DNA of 64,000 bases from Fretibacterium fastidiosum (GTDB taxonomy: Bacteria; Synergistota; Synergistia; Synergistales; Aminobacteriaceae), in NCBI RefSeq assembly GCF_964642095.1, contig NZ_OZ209244.1, positions 434,001 to 498,000 on the forward strand, written 5' to 3'. The position numbers were made by a program, and so were the translations under genes. Positions 48,450 through 57,210 of the stretch are shown here, in pieces; position 1 is the first letter of the stretch; every line of letters begins with the position of its first letter. The notes under the pieces are model-generated. The model worked only from the letters and a program-made list of their open reading frames with translations, was not told the origin of the DNA and searched no databases.

Positions 48450-49597
48450 CAGAGCCCGCCCAAAAGATCGAGCCCCTTCAGGATTTCCGCCTCCACCACG
48501 GCCTTATCGGTGTCCCCTGTTTTTGCGTCGGCCTGCTCCTTCGGGATGGACGGCGTGATGCCCTTCAAGCGGAACTCCTCCGGCAGGCCTGCATCCCGCA
48601 GCAGCAGGTTGATTCGATTCTCCAGGTACTTCATTCGGGGCCGGACCTTCATCTCGATGAAGCTGAGCATCTGCCCCTCCATCTCGGAACCGCCGCCCAG
48701 CTGCCCGGCGGTGACGATGCCGACGAGTCGCGGAGGTACGCCGTGCGCCGCCAGAATCTCCTCCCGCGTAGCCTGGCTGAGCTTGTCGAAGGGCATATCC
48801 TTCAGTTCCGCCGTCAGGCGCTGGAACTCTATCTTGCTGTTCTCGAAGGGAACAGAGAGCAGCATGGTCTTGTGTGCGTTGTCCACGCCCTTAACCTGCT
48901 TGAAGCCTTCGCGTATGGTCTTCTCCGTTTCCTCGTCGAACTCGGCCCCCGTGAGCACCACGGCCAGGGACGGCACGGCGTAGTTGCGGAAGAAGGCGGC
49001 ATAGAAGCTCTTCTTCTCCTGGTCGAGCCGCAGGGCCTCCAAGGCGGCCACCCATTCGGGCAGGCCGTACCAGGTGGAAAGGGGCGTGTAGCGCCGGAAG
49101 GCGAAGAGCTCGTTTCTCCCGTCCCGCGCGCCAAAGGCCGCGAACTCCACGGTTCCGTCCGTTTCCTGGACGTACCCGACCAGCCGGTTCTCGCGAACCC
49201 TGGAGAAAACGGTCTGGGCGTGGACGTGGTAGAGCTCGCCAATCTGCCCTTTGCGGGAACGCGCCACCTCCAGATAGGCGTTGCCGGTACACTCCCAGTC
49301 GAAGGCGACGCGGTGCAGGAGCTCCAGGAAGGGCTCAGGTCCGGAGATGGACTCCAGGAACGCCTCCGCCGGCTTCGGGGCCTCGTACTCAAGGCCCACG
49401 GCCATGTCGGCCTTGAGCGCGATGCACTGGGTATGGAAGGCATTGGAATAGGTCAGGGAAAGGATCTGTGAGAGGGGCAATGGTGGATAGACAAGGCCGT
49501 CCGCGAATCCCATCCCCTCCGCGGGGCGGGAGATTCGCGCCTTCAGTATGGGCTCCAGCCGTTCTCCTGCAACAGTTTGAAAGACAGGTACGGACAC
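48449..49597 (-). CDS. Phage portal protein (PBSX/P2-like)
   Basis: A 382-aa portal, the ring at the head vertex through which DNA passes. Segments: YSNAFHTQCIALKADMAVG, DWECTGNAYLEVAR, YGLPEWVAALEALRLDQEKKS(F) and IVTAGQLGGGSEMEGQM. GTG 49597 has GAGGAGGCG 6 bases upstream; the GTG at 49639 is longer. On the minus strand, divergent from the protease and capsid genes. Confidence 0.85.
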   Translation of the reverse strand: MSVPVFQTVAGERLEPILKARISRPAEGMGFADGLVYPPLPLSQILSLTYSNAFHTQCIALKADMAVGLEYEAPKPAEAFLESISGPEPFLELLHRVAFDWECTGNAYLEVARSRKGQIGELYHVHAQTVFSRVRENRLVGYVQETDGTVEFAAFGARDGRNELFAFRRYTPLSTWYGLPEWVAALEALRLDQEKKSFYAAFFRNYAVPSLAVVLTGAEFDEETEKTIREGFKQVKGVDNAHKTMLLSVPFENSKIEFQRLTAELKDMPFDKLSQATREEILAAHGVPPRLVGIVTAGQLGGGSEMEGQMLSFIEMKVRPRMKYLENRINLLLRDAGLPEEFRLKGITPSIPKEQADAKTGDTDKAVVEAEILKGLDLLGGL

Positions 49598-49650
49598 GTT
49601 TTCGCCTCCTCTCCGTTTTGCCGTTAGTTTAAGGGTCACGGTGGCTCATA

Positions 49651-49678
49651 ACAATATAAATATATAGATTTATATTGT
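49651..49678. promoter_or_regulatory. AT-rich palindrome at the divergent late promoters
   Basis: ACAATATAAAT (49651-49661) and ATTTATATTGT (49668-49678) are perfect complements around ATATAG. It overlaps the -35 of the plus-strand promoter and is the only AT-rich block in the late region. A likely operator for a late regulator. Confidence 0.65.
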
Positions 49679-49703
49679 TTTAACAATAAAATTTTAATAA
49701 TAT
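49675..49703 (+). promoter_or_regulatory. Candidate late promoter for protease-capsid-tail operon
   Basis: TTGTTT (49675-49680) and TAATAT (49698-49703), 17 bases apart, about 40 bases before the protease gene. Confidence 0.55.
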
Positions 49704-49744
49704 CACACCGGGCAAGAGCCATGCGACAGGAGGCGATGAGCAGG

Positions 49745-50551
49745 ATGCCTGTGGAACTGCGGGATATGAAGGTGGATTTTATATCGCTCGTGTCGAAGGG
49801 GGCGAACGGCAAGCGGATCATCTGGAAGGCTGGGGATGAGAGGCCCGAAGGGGCCGACGCCTTCGAGACGCCGCTCCGCAAGCTCGTGAAGAGCGACGAG
49901 AAGCGTGTGGTCTACGGGATCGTGTACGGGCCGGGCCAGGTGGACAGCCAGGGCGAGTACGCGGAGAAGGGCGAGATCGAGAAGGCGGCGTATGGGTTCA
50001 TGAAGGGCCTGCGCCTGTTGAACGTCGACGCGCAGCACGACTTCGACCCCAAGGCGGCGTTTGTAGCCGAGAGCTGGATCACGAAGGGAGCGGACCCCCT
50101 CTTCCCGGACGAGCCGGAGGGCAGTTGGGCGGTGGGGATCCGTGTGGAGGACGAGGCGCTCTGGGCGAGCGTGAAGAAGGGCGAGCTGGCGGGCCTGTCG
50201 ATGGCCGGGTACGCCGCGAAGGTGCGGAAGGGGGAGGACGGGGTATTGGCAAAGATGGAGCAGTTCTTTACCAGCCTATTGAAGGCGGTCGAAGGGGCGG
50301 AGGCAAAAAATGCCCAGCCTGGACAGCCTGCTGAGACAAAGCCTGGCGCGGGAGCGCCGGCTGGCGAAGCGGCGGCTGAGGCCGAAGCCGTGGCGAAGAT
50401 CGCAAAGGCGCTCGAGGGCATTCCCGCATTGACCGAGAGCATCGCCAAGCTGGATGAGCGCATCAAGGCGCTGGAGACCGCCACGCCGGGGCAGATGTCC
50501 AAGGGCGTGGACGGCAACGGCGCGGACGACGGCAGTTATGGGTTTCTGTAG
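49745..50551 (+). CDS. XkdF-like prohead protease/scaffold
   Basis: A 268-aa protein. The N-terminal half (ISLVSKGANGKRI, VVYGIVYGPGQVDSQGEY, NVDAQHDFDPK, ESWITKGADP, WAVGIRV, GELAGLSMAGYA) matches the PBSX XkdF putative serine protease family. The C-terminal half is Ala/Glu-rich coiled coil, suggesting a fused scaffold. Start codons at 49721, 49736 and 49745 are possible; AGGAGG at 49728 best serves 49745. It should mature the capsid. Confidence 0.8.
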   Translation: MPVELRDMKVDFISLVSKGANGKRIIWKAGDERPEGADAFETPLRKLVKSDEKRVVYGIVYGPGQVDSQGEYAEKGEIEKAAYGFMKGLRLLNVDAQHDFDPKAAFVAESWITKGADPLFPDEPEGSWAVGIRVEDEALWASVKKGELAGLSMAGYAAKVRKGEDGVLAKMEQFFTSLLKAVEGAEAKNAQPGQPAETKPGAGAPAGEAAAEAEAVAKIAKALEGIPALTESIAKLDERIKALETATPGQMSKGVDGNGADDGSYGFL

Positions 50552-50562
50552 GGGGTGGGACG

Positions 50563-51504
50563 ATGCCTGACAAAAGCTTCAAGGCAATGATGGAGGAGTT
50601 CCGAAAGGCCGGGGAGTTCACGCCGGAGATGGTGAACATCGGCGGCGTGGTACGCCCGGAAGAGACTGACAGGTTTATTGACCTGGTGGTCAAGGGCAAT
50701 CCCATCCTGTCGCGGGTGACGGTGGACCGCGCCCGAAAGCTGACCAAGGACGTGAACGTCTGGGAACTGCTGCGCGGCGTGCTGCAGCGCGTGCCGCAGG
50801 GCACGAAGCCGGATAAGTTCACCAGCTTCAAGAACGTGGGCAAAAAGCTGGAGATGAAGGATGCGCAGCTCTTCGCCCATATCCCGATGGACTATCTCCG
50901 CGACAACCAGCACCGGCCGGGGCTCGAGAGCATGGTCGGGAGCCGCCTGGCGGAGACCTACGGCAACGACGTGACGCTGCTGGCCTTCACGGGCACAGCG
51001 GACGACTTTGCCGGGAAGGCCTTCGACAAGCTGAACAAGGGCTGGCCGCAGCTCCTGAAGGACGCTTCCGACAGCCACAAGGTGGATGTATCGGACCACA
51101 CGGGCGGCACCCCTGCGGCCGTGAACTGGGAGGGGCTCTTCAGCGCGATGGTGGAGCAGCTGCCGGACGTCTACAAGGGCGAAAAGACCGTCTTCCTGAT
51201 GAGCCGCGGCGACGCGGAGCTGTACCAGCGCCAGATTGGCCAGATGGTCGGCGGTCTCGGGCACCTGCTTGCCAAGCAGAACCTGACCTACCTCGGCTAC
51301 GAGATCGTGTCCCTGAACGAGATGCCGCGGGGACACGTCATCTTCACGCCCCTGCCGAACCTGGTCTACGGCGTGAACACGAGCATGGAGCGGTACCGCG
51401 AGTACAGCGGCGAGGAGCGCTGCATCAAGTACACGTTCGACAGCTCCTTTGACTTTCAGGTTGCGGTGGACGACGCGGCCGTCATCGCCTGGGACAAGCC
51501 CTAG
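50563..51504 (+). CDS. Phage major capsid protein
   Basis: A 313-aa structural protein following the protease by 11 bases. Segments FIDLVVKGNPILSRVTVDRA, ALSTETYGND-type SRLAETYGNDVTLLAFTG and YLGYEIVSLNEMPRGHVIFTP suggest an HK97-fold capsid of the P2-like family. GGGGGTGG precedes the ATG. Position after protease is diagnostic. Exact family by pattern only. Confidence 0.8.
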   Translation: MPDKSFKAMMEEFRKAGEFTPEMVNIGGVVRPEETDRFIDLVVKGNPILSRVTVDRARKLTKDVNVWELLRGVLQRVPQGTKPDKFTSFKNVGKKLEMKDAQLFAHIPMDYLRDNQHRPGLESMVGSRLAETYGNDVTLLAFTGTADDFAGKAFDKLNKGWPQLLKDASDSHKVDVSDHTGGTPAAVNWEGLFSAMVEQLPDVYKGEKTVFLMSRGDAELYQRQIGQMVGGLGHLLAKQNLTYLGYEIVSLNEMPRGHVIFTPLPNLVYGVNTSMERYREYSGEERCIKYTFDSSFDFQVAVDDAAVIAWDKP

Positions 51505-51522
51505 TAGAAGCGAGGTGAGTGA

Positions 51523-51795
51523 ATGAGCGCGGAGAAGCAGCGGCTGACCGTCCTGAACCGCCTGAGCGCCGAATACCCCGCCTCCGTGTCTCTCGAAGAA
51601 CTGAGGAAGGACACGGCCCTCCACGAGGCGGACTTTCGCCGGACCGTGGCGTACCTGGAGGAGAAGGCGCTAATTGACGTAGAGGACCTCAAGGAGGGGG
51701 TGGGCGGGGTCTTTGGCATGGCGCGCATCACAGCGTCCGGACTGGACTTCGTGGAGTGCAGCGCCAGGCGCGTGCGGGCGTCGTGGATTCGGTAG
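51523..51795 (+). CDS. Small structural-operon protein with winged-helix-like pattern
   Basis: A 90-aa protein (VLNRLSAEYPASVSLEELRK, RTVAYLEEKALIDVEDLKEG, ARITASGLDF) whose pattern resembles a winged-helix domain. GAGGTGAGTG precedes the ATG. It lies between the capsid and neck genes. Unknown role; perhaps a head accessory or regulator. Confidence 0.65.
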   Translation: MSAEKQRLTVLNRLSAEYPASVSLEELRKDTALHEADFRRTVAYLEEKALIDVEDLKEGVGGVFGMARITASGLDFVECSARRVRASWIR

Positions 51796-51798
51796 CCC

Positions 51799-52194
51799 AT
51801 GCCGGAGATCGAGATCGACGTCGCCTATCTGCGCCGCCTGGGGAACCTGCCCGGCCCCGTCCAACTGGGGAATTCGGTGCTGGAGCCGCACGTCGAGAGC
51901 GCGGTGTCCGAGGTCCTGGCGATTCTGGGAGCGCGTGTTCCCCAGGGCGCGGTTGAAGAGGGACGCGTTCGTCTGGCGATGGGGTGCTTCGCGATGGCGA
52001 ACGCTCTTCCCGTGCTGAACACGTTCTACCTCTCCCAGGCGGAGAAAGTGCCGCGCCAGGTGGCCCTGACGGATTACGTCTTTCATGACGCAGGCGAGCT
52101 CCTGAAGCTGGCGGCGTACTGGAAGAACCGGGGTTACGAGGCGTTGCGCGATGTGGGACGCACCGGCGGAACGGTCGGCGTGTCCGTGATCTGA
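51799..52194 (+). CDS. Head-tail connector-like protein
   Basis: A 131-aa helical protein (ESAVSEVLAILGARVPQG, RLAMGCFAMANALPVLNTFYL). Position after capsid and size suit a head completion/adaptor protein. It starts 3 bases after the preceding gene. No clear family match. Confidence 0.5.
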   Translation: MPEIEIDVAYLRRLGNLPGPVQLGNSVLEPHVESAVSEVLAILGARVPQGAVEEGRVRLAMGCFAMANALPVLNTFYLSQAEKVPRQVALTDYVFHDAGELLKLAAYWKNRGYEALRDVGRTGGTVGVSVI

Positions 52195-52209
52195 ACGAGG
52201 AGGTAAGGA

Positions 52210-52830
52210 ATGAACTGGCTTTTGGAGAACGCGGCCCTTCTGAGCCTTATTGTTTCGACGGCCAGGGGCGCGCAGGTGCCGCCCGAAGTGGCGCTGGGGA
52301 TCATCAAGATAGAGAGCGGCGGGGACCGGTATGCGGCGAAGATCAACCCGACGTATCCCTACATGATGATGCAGGCGAAGCGTCCGGCCGGATGCTCCGT
52401 GGACGTGGAGCGGTTGTTCCAGAAGACGGCCTGGGGCTTGATGCAGGTCATGGGTGCGACGGCCCGTGAGCTGGGCTTTGACGGCTGGCTGTCGGAGCTG
52501 GTCGTTCCGGAGACGAACGTCCGGCTCGGCATCGAGTTTCTGGGTCGGAAGATGTCGCAGCACCTTGAACGGGACGGCATCGAGGGCGTCGTAGCCGCCT
52601 ACAACGGCGGCGCTCCGAGGCGCAGACCCGACGGGAAGTTCGTCAACCAGACCTACGTCGACAGGGTGATGGAGGCCGCGAAGCGTTTTGAAGCGGTCGT
52701 TTCAAAATTTGAAACCCTTGAAACACAGCCTGCCGCAAAGGTTGAGCGCAAAAAGAAGCGGGGCGGCCAGCTCGAGGAAGCAGCGCCCTCCGAAGAGGCT
52801 GAAACGCGAGACCCCGTAGAAGGGGCGTAG
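52210..52830 (+). CDS. Lytic transglycosylase (SLT-type) of the virion or lysis set
   Basis: A 206-aa SLT/lysozyme-like enzyme cleaving peptidoglycan glycan strands. The catalytic Glu lies in IIKIESGGDRYAAK; TAWGLMQVMGATARELGF, GIEFLGRKM and VVAAYNGGAP are the other conserved segments. A Lys/Glu-rich C-terminal tail follows residue 165. AGGAGG precedes the ATG. In the late operon it may be a virion-associated enzyme. Confidence 0.85.
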   Translation: MNWLLENAALLSLIVSTARGAQVPPEVALGIIKIESGGDRYAAKINPTYPYMMMQAKRPAGCSVDVERLFQKTAWGLMQVMGATARELGFDGWLSELVVPETNVRLGIEFLGRKMSQHLERDGIEGVVAAYNGGAPRRRPDGKFVNQTYVDRVMEAAKRFEAVVSKFETLETQPAAKVERKKKRGGQLEEAAPSEEAETRDPVEGA

Positions 52831-52940
52831 AGGCCCCCAGCAGGATTTCGGGGCGTGAGGCAACCTGCCCTACCTTAAAATTCTTAAAGCACGCCTCAAA
52901 CGCTTTTTTAATCAATTCTAACGGGGGTATCGAATAGGGG

Positions 52941-53195
52941 ATGGCAGCCAGGACACAAGAGACGGAAATGGAGCGACTCATTGAGACGATGCGGGGCATC
53001 GTCGGGGCGCTGAATGCCCACGGGCTGGGGTTGGGCGACGGGGTTTCCCTCGTCGACCGCCTGGCCCGTCTGGAGACGCGGCTGGATCATCTGGAGAAAA
53101 CGCTGAACAACACGCAGAAGATTCTGGTGGGGCTGGCAATAAGCGTCCTGACCCTGCTCATCAAGATGGCGATCGAGGGGCTGTTGAAACGATGA
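52941..53195 (+). CDS. XhlA-like holin accessory protein
   Basis: An 84-aa protein with an N-terminal coiled-coil (LVDRLARLETRLDHLEKTLNN) and one C-terminal membrane helix (ILVGLAISVLTLLIKMAIEG), the XhlA/hemolysin pattern. It overlaps the next gene by 4 bases (ATGA). The gap 52831-52940 contains no gene. Confidence 0.7.
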   Translation: MAARTQETEMERLIETMRGIVGALNAHGLGLGDGVSLVDRLARLETRLDHLEKTLNNTQKILVGLAISVLTLLIKMAIEGLLKR

Positions 53196-53704
53196 TCCCC
53201 CGCGTCGAAGAGGCCCTTATCGCCGAGCTGGAACGCCGTATCGTGGCGGCCATGCCGGAGACGGCTCCCGGCGATGGGAACATGCCGGAGACGTTCATAA
53301 CCACCATTGAAAGCCGGACGGTGGTACCGAACGTGCAGGAGGAAAACGACCTGACGGTCTTCTGCATGGTGACGGCCGAGGTTTCCGTGATCTTCTACAG
53401 TCAGAAGACCCGCTGCGACTACTCCCCGTTGCTGGCGGACTTTTGCCGTCATCCCTGGATCGACCTGGGCGGGGTATATGCGAAGGTGCGGATTGAGGGG
53501 AGTGAGGCCGCGGAGGGGCCATACCTCTCCAACGACGCCTGGCTGTTCCGGGCGGAGTATCCGGTGTTCGAGGTCGAACCCGGCCACGCCTGGCAGACCC
53601 CGGCAATAGGGCACGTGTCGGTGGGCGTGCAGGATATCTACCCCAGAGCGCTACCGGACACGACGAACGAGCCGGAAGGAGGCGGACGATTTGTCCGGCG
53701 GTAG
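53192..53704 (+). CDS. Tail terminator-like protein (DUF1834-like position)
   Basis: A 170-aa protein just before baseplate protein V. Mu gp37 (DUF1834) is a tail terminator with similar size and place; the sequence (EEALIAELERRIVAAMPE, VFCMVTAEVSVIFYS) fits only loosely. Coupled to its neighbours by 4-base and 14-base overlaps. Confidence 0.5.
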   Translation: MIPRVEEALIAELERRIVAAMPETAPGDGNMPETFITTIESRTVVPNVQEENDLTVFCMVTAEVSVIFYSQKTRCDYSPLLADFCRHPWIDLGGVYAKVRIEGSEAAEGPYLSNDAWLFRAEYPVFEVEPGHAWQTPAIGHVSVGVQDIYPRALPDTTNEPEGGGRFVRR

Positions 53705-54137
53705 CGAGTTAGAGCGGCGGATTTCCGAGGTGCTGCGGGTCGGGGTGGTCTCCGAGGTGCAGCCGGAGAAGGGACTCTGCCGGGTGAGTTTTGGCGAGCG
53801 AGTGTCCCCTCTGTCGCCCTGGTTCGCCCCACGGGCCGGGAAGGACAGGGAGTTCTGGCATCCGGACGTCGGGGAACAGGCGGTCTACTTCTCGCCCTAC
53901 GGCGACGGGTCCGAGGGGTTTGTCCTGCCGGGCATCTTCTCGAACAAGATGCCGCTGCCCAATGGAGCCCGCGAGGGGCTGCATATTATCGAGTACGAGG
54001 ATGGCACGCGGATCGAGGTGGACCGGAAGGAGCACGTCGTGGAGATCAAGGACAGTTACGGGAGTTATATCCGCATGGAGGACGGCGACATCCTCATCCA
54101 GGCGACACGAGAGCTTCTTTTGAACGATGCGACTTAG
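53691..54137 (+). CDS. Baseplate assembly protein V (Mu gp45-like)
   Basis: A 148-aa spike-base protein. It has an OB-fold start (VGVVSEVQPEKGLCRVSFGE, SPWFAPRAGKDREFWHPDVG, EQAVYFSPYGDGSEGFVLP) and a beta-helix-like tail (EVDRKEHVVEIKDSYG). TTG start with GAAGGAGG upstream. It forms the spike with the PAAR tip protein encoded next. Confidence 0.85.
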   Translation: MSGGSELERRISEVLRVGVVSEVQPEKGLCRVSFGERVSPLSPWFAPRAGKDREFWHPDVGEQAVYFSPYGDGSEGFVLPGIFSNKMPLPNGAREGLHIIEYEDGTRIEVDRKEHVVEIKDSYGSYIRMEDGDILIQATRELLLNDAT

Positions 54138-54146
54138 GAGGCGAAT

Positions 54147-54425
54147 ATGCCCAGAGCGGCGAGAATCGGGGATATTGGGGCTTGCGCCGTACATGGTCCG
54201 AATTCTTTGGCAACCGGCAGCCCCAACGTTAAGATCAACGGCATACCGGCGCACAGGATTTCGGACTCGTGGAGCTGTGGAGCGGCACAGGCGGAGGGGA
54301 GCCCGAACGTGCGCGTCAACGGGTTGCCCCTGGGGCGCATCGGAGACCAGGGGGATCACGGCGGCCCTGTCGCTACGGGCAGCCCAAATGTATACGTTAA
54401 CGACGGCCGCAGGGTGAGAGCATGA
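54147..54425 (+). CDS. PAAR-domain spike tip protein
   Basis: A 92-aa protein with repeating GSPNVKINGIPAHRI, GSPNVRVNGLPLGRIGD and GSPNVYVNDG segments, the PAAR motif pattern that binds a metal at the tip of tail spikes. GGAGGCG precedes the ATG. It overlaps the holin gene start by 4 bases. Confidence 0.9.
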   Translation: MPRAARIGDIGACAVHGPNSLATGSPNVKINGIPAHRISDSWSCGAAQAEGSPNVRVNGLPLGRIGDQGDHGGPVATGSPNVYVNDGRRVRA

Positions 54426-55015
54426 ACCTTCTGGATGCCATCCCGGAGATAGGGAAAATTCTGGACGACCTGATCTCCACCCCCGAGGAGAAGCGTGAGG
54501 CGCAGCTCCGGTTGCGGGAGATCGACGTGCGCGAGGTCGAGGCTCGCCTGGGCGTACAAAAAGCATGGCTCTCGAACCAGTCCGTCTTCGTGGCCGGGGC
54601 CATCCCGACGGTGCTCTGGATGGTGAGCCTCGTCATCTTCTTCAATCACATCCTTGCACCGCTCCTGGCGCACTGGGTGCAAATTCCGACGCTGGATCTC
54701 CCGGCGTGGTACTCGCAGCTTGCGGGGACCATCGTCCTGGGGCTCTTCGGAAAGAAGGCGTGGGACTCCTCCGAGATCCACTGGGGCGGGCAGGTCGTGA
54801 AGCCGGCGAAGGAGAAGGTCGCAGCGGAGATCGAGGAGCCGAAGCCACAGGGAAAACCATCCAGACCTAAACCAACCCCTCGCAAGGCTGCTGCAAAGCC
54901 GGCAGAAAGCAAGGAAGAGGGAAGCCCCGAACCCAAGGCGGTCTCCGAGATGAGCGCTGAAGAAGTGGACGCCCGGCTGCGGCAGATGTGCGAAGAGCGC
55001 GGCATCGAATGGTGA
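54422..55015 (+). CDS. GTA-type 3-TM holin with long C-terminal tail
   Basis: A 197-aa protein. The first 130 residues match the 3TM holin family seen with gene transfer agents (AIPEIGKILDDLI, VFVAGAIPTVLWMVSLVIFF, YSQLAGTIVLGLFGKKAWD). A Lys/Pro/Glu-rich tail of about 65 residues follows. It would open the membrane for the endolysin. A second candidate holin lies at 46705. Confidence 0.75.
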   Translation: MNLLDAIPEIGKILDDLISTPEEKREAQLRLREIDVREVEARLGVQKAWLSNQSVFVAGAIPTVLWMVSLVIFFNHILAPLLAHWVQIPTLDLPAWYSQLAGTIVLGLFGKKAWDSSEIHWGGQVVKPAKEKVAAEIEEPKPQGKPSRPKPTPRKAAAKPAESKEEGSPEPKAVSEMSAEEVDARLRQMCEERGIEW

Positions 55016-55371
55016 TGCAGACTGGGATGTCCCGTGCGCCGTCGGACGGGCGTTTCACCGTCCTGGAGCCGCTGGACCACATCAGGCAGTCCATTCTGGA
55101 CATTGTTTCCACTCCTGTCGGCACGCGCGTGATGCGTCCTGAATACGGCTCCAGGGTGCCGAGGTTGGTGGACCAGCCCGTGACGAAGGGCTGGAAGCTC
55201 TCGGTCTACACGGCGGTTGCGGAGGCGTTGCACCGCTGGGAGCCGCGGGTCCGGGTGGACCGCGTGCGCATCGATGCCGTCGGCCCCGGCGTGGTCGAAC
55301 TGGCCATCCTCTACAGGCTCCAGGATGGCACGACAAACGAAGCGAACGTAAAGGTGGGACGCCCAAAATGA
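55015..55371 (+). CDS. Baseplate protein W (gp25 family)
   Basis: A 118-aa T4 gp25/GPW-like wedge protein; segments HIRQSILDIVSTPVGTRVM, RPEYGSRVPRLVD and WEPRVRVDRV are characteristic. It begins by a one-base overlap with the holin stop (TGATG); a GTG 3 bases earlier is possible. Confidence 0.88.
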   Translation: MQTGMSRAPSDGRFTVLEPLDHIRQSILDIVSTPVGTRVMRPEYGSRVPRLVDQPVTKGWKLSVYTAVAEALHRWEPRVRVDRVRIDAVGPGVVELAILYRLQDGTTNEANVKVGRPK

Positions 55372-56513
55372 GACACCTCATCGACCTCTCGAAGCTCCCG
55401 GCCCCGCAGCTCATCGAGGAGCTGGATTATGAAGCGATTTTGAACGAGATGAGAAAAAAGCTGCGCGAGCTCCTGCCGGAGTGGACGGGATACGAACTGG
55501 AATCCGACCCGGCGAACAAGGTTTTGGAGGTTGCGGCGTATCGGGAGATGCTGCTGCGCCAGCGCGTGAACGAGGCTGCGCGCGGCGTCCTGGTTGCCTT
55601 CGCCCAAGGCAGCGATCTGGACCATCTGGCGGCGTTCTACCCCGATAAGCGCCTGGAGGGGGCGTTGGCTACCTTTGCGGGCAAGTTGACCCTTGCGGCG
55701 CCCCTCGGCATGGATGTGATGATCCCAGCGGATTACCGCATCGTTGCTAAGAACGGAGCCGTCGAGGCCCGATTGATGAGAGCCGTAACGATTCCCAAAG
55801 GGGAGACGGTCGGTGCGGCCCACTTCGAGGTTGTGCGCCCCGCCGGATTGGACGCGAACGGCCTGAATTACGCCCGGAGCTGGGAGGCGATCAATCCGCT
55901 TCCGTTCGTCGTGCTGGTCGAGCAGACGGAGGTCTCCAGCGGTGGCAGCGACCCGGAAAGCGACGAGGCGTTCCGGAACCGTGCCCGCGAGTCGCTCCAC
56001 CAGCACAGTACCGCCGGGGCCTACGGAGCGTATCGCTACCACGCTCAGTCGGCGGACGTGCGCATTCGCGACACGGAGGCCTGGAGCCCCGAACGGGGGC
56101 ACGTGAGCGTCGCCGTGCTCTCGTCCGAAGGGGACGGCTCCGCGGACTCGATCATGCTCCGGCGCGTGGAGGAGCGGCTCTCCGGCGAGGACGTCCGTCC
56201 TGGCACGGACTTGGTGGCGGTCGTCAGTGCAGAGATCGTTCCCTACGAGATACAGGCCGTCCTGGAGCTCTACCCCGGCGTGGCAGGGTCGCCGCCGCTT
56301 GATGAGGCGAAGAAAAGACTGGAACGCAAGGTTGAGGAGCTGCACCGACTTGGCTGCGATGTCCCGCGAAGCGCCCTGATCGCCGCAGCGCACGTCTCCG
56401 GGATCAAGAAGGTCGAGCTGATCAAGCCCGAGGCGGATATCCCTATCGGACGTCATCAAGCCGCGCACTGTACCAGGATTGAGGTCGGGAGCCGGGTCGC
56501 CGATGAGCCGTAA
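55368..56513 (+). CDS. Baseplate protein J
   Basis: A 381-aa wedge protein of the P2 gpJ/Mu gp47 family. Segments: YELESDPANKVLEVAAYREM, LVAFAQGSDLDHLAAFYP and DEAFRNRARESLHQHSTAGA, the last being the family hallmark. It overlaps gp25 by 4 bases and gpI by 11. Confidence 0.9.
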   Translation: MRHLIDLSKLPAPQLIEELDYEAILNEMRKKLRELLPEWTGYELESDPANKVLEVAAYREMLLRQRVNEAARGVLVAFAQGSDLDHLAAFYPDKRLEGALATFAGKLTLAAPLGMDVMIPADYRIVAKNGAVEARLMRAVTIPKGETVGAAHFEVVRPAGLDANGLNYARSWEAINPLPFVVLVEQTEVSSGGSDPESDEAFRNRARESLHQHSTAGAYGAYRYHAQSADVRIRDTEAWSPERGHVSVAVLSSEGDGSADSIMLRRVEERLSGEDVRPGTDLVAVVSAEIVPYEIQAVLELYPGVAGSPPLDEAKKRLERKVEELHRLGCDVPRSALIAAAHVSGIKKVELIKPEADIPIGRHQAAHCTRIEVGSRVADEP

Positions 56514-57195
56514 CCTGGACCTCCTCCCCTCGAACGCCCTACCGTCCGAGCGTGCCCTGTCCCTCGCGGCACGGTTCAGCGACGACATCCTGCCTGAGGA
56601 CATCAAAAAGCTGTGGCGGCCGCAAGAGGCCCCAGCTGCCTTCCTTCCCTTCCTGGCCTGGGGGCTACACGTGGATTTCTGGCGCGACGAGTTGGCCAGC
56701 CAGGCGAAGCGCAATCTCATCGCTGGGGCGTTTGAGTGGCATCGCCTGGAGGGGACATTTGGGGCCATCCGCCGCATCTGCACGGCCGTGTTCGGCGAAA
56801 CGCGGGTCCTGCCCTGGTATGAATACAGCGGCGAACCCTACGGCTTCAGGGTCACCACCGAGGGGCGTATGGGAACGATAGAAGACTGGGAATCGCTGCG
56901 CAAGGCCATCTGGTTCGCTCAGGCCCTGCGCGACTGGCTGGACGGCATAGAGATTCATCGCAACCTCAGGCTGGACCTCTCCCACGGCACGGCGACGTTC
57001 CGGAGCGGCCTGCATGAAATACGTCCGGAGTATCCGGAGCTGAACGAAACACGCCTCACGGTCGGTATCGCGACGGTTCAGGGCGGGTACGCGAGCGTGG
57101 GGCTCTCCAGGCCGAAAGGGACCCGGACGGCGGTGTTCTCCGGTATTGCGATGGTCCAGGTGCATTACGTTACCATCGGCCCCGCCGGGGCCTGA
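56503..57195 (+). CDS. Tail protein I (baseplate)
   Basis: A 230-aa P2 gpI-like protein; AFLPFLAWGLHVDFWRDE and EWHRLEGTFGAIRRICTAVF are conserved in this family. It joins J and the fibre to the baseplate. ATG 56503 lies within the end of the J gene. The C-terminal 60 residues are less conserved. Confidence 0.87.
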   Translation: MSRNLDLLPSNALPSERALSLAARFSDDILPEDIKKLWRPQEAPAAFLPFLAWGLHVDFWRDELASQAKRNLIAGAFEWHRLEGTFGAIRRICTAVFGETRVLPWYEYSGEPYGFRVTTEGRMGTIEDWESLRKAIWFAQALRDWLDGIEIHRNLRLDLSHGTATFRSGLHEIRPEYPELNETRLTVGIATVQGGYASVGLSRPKGTRTAVFSGIAMVQVHYVTIGPAGA

Positions 57196-57210
57196 CAGGA
57201 GGAATAGACA

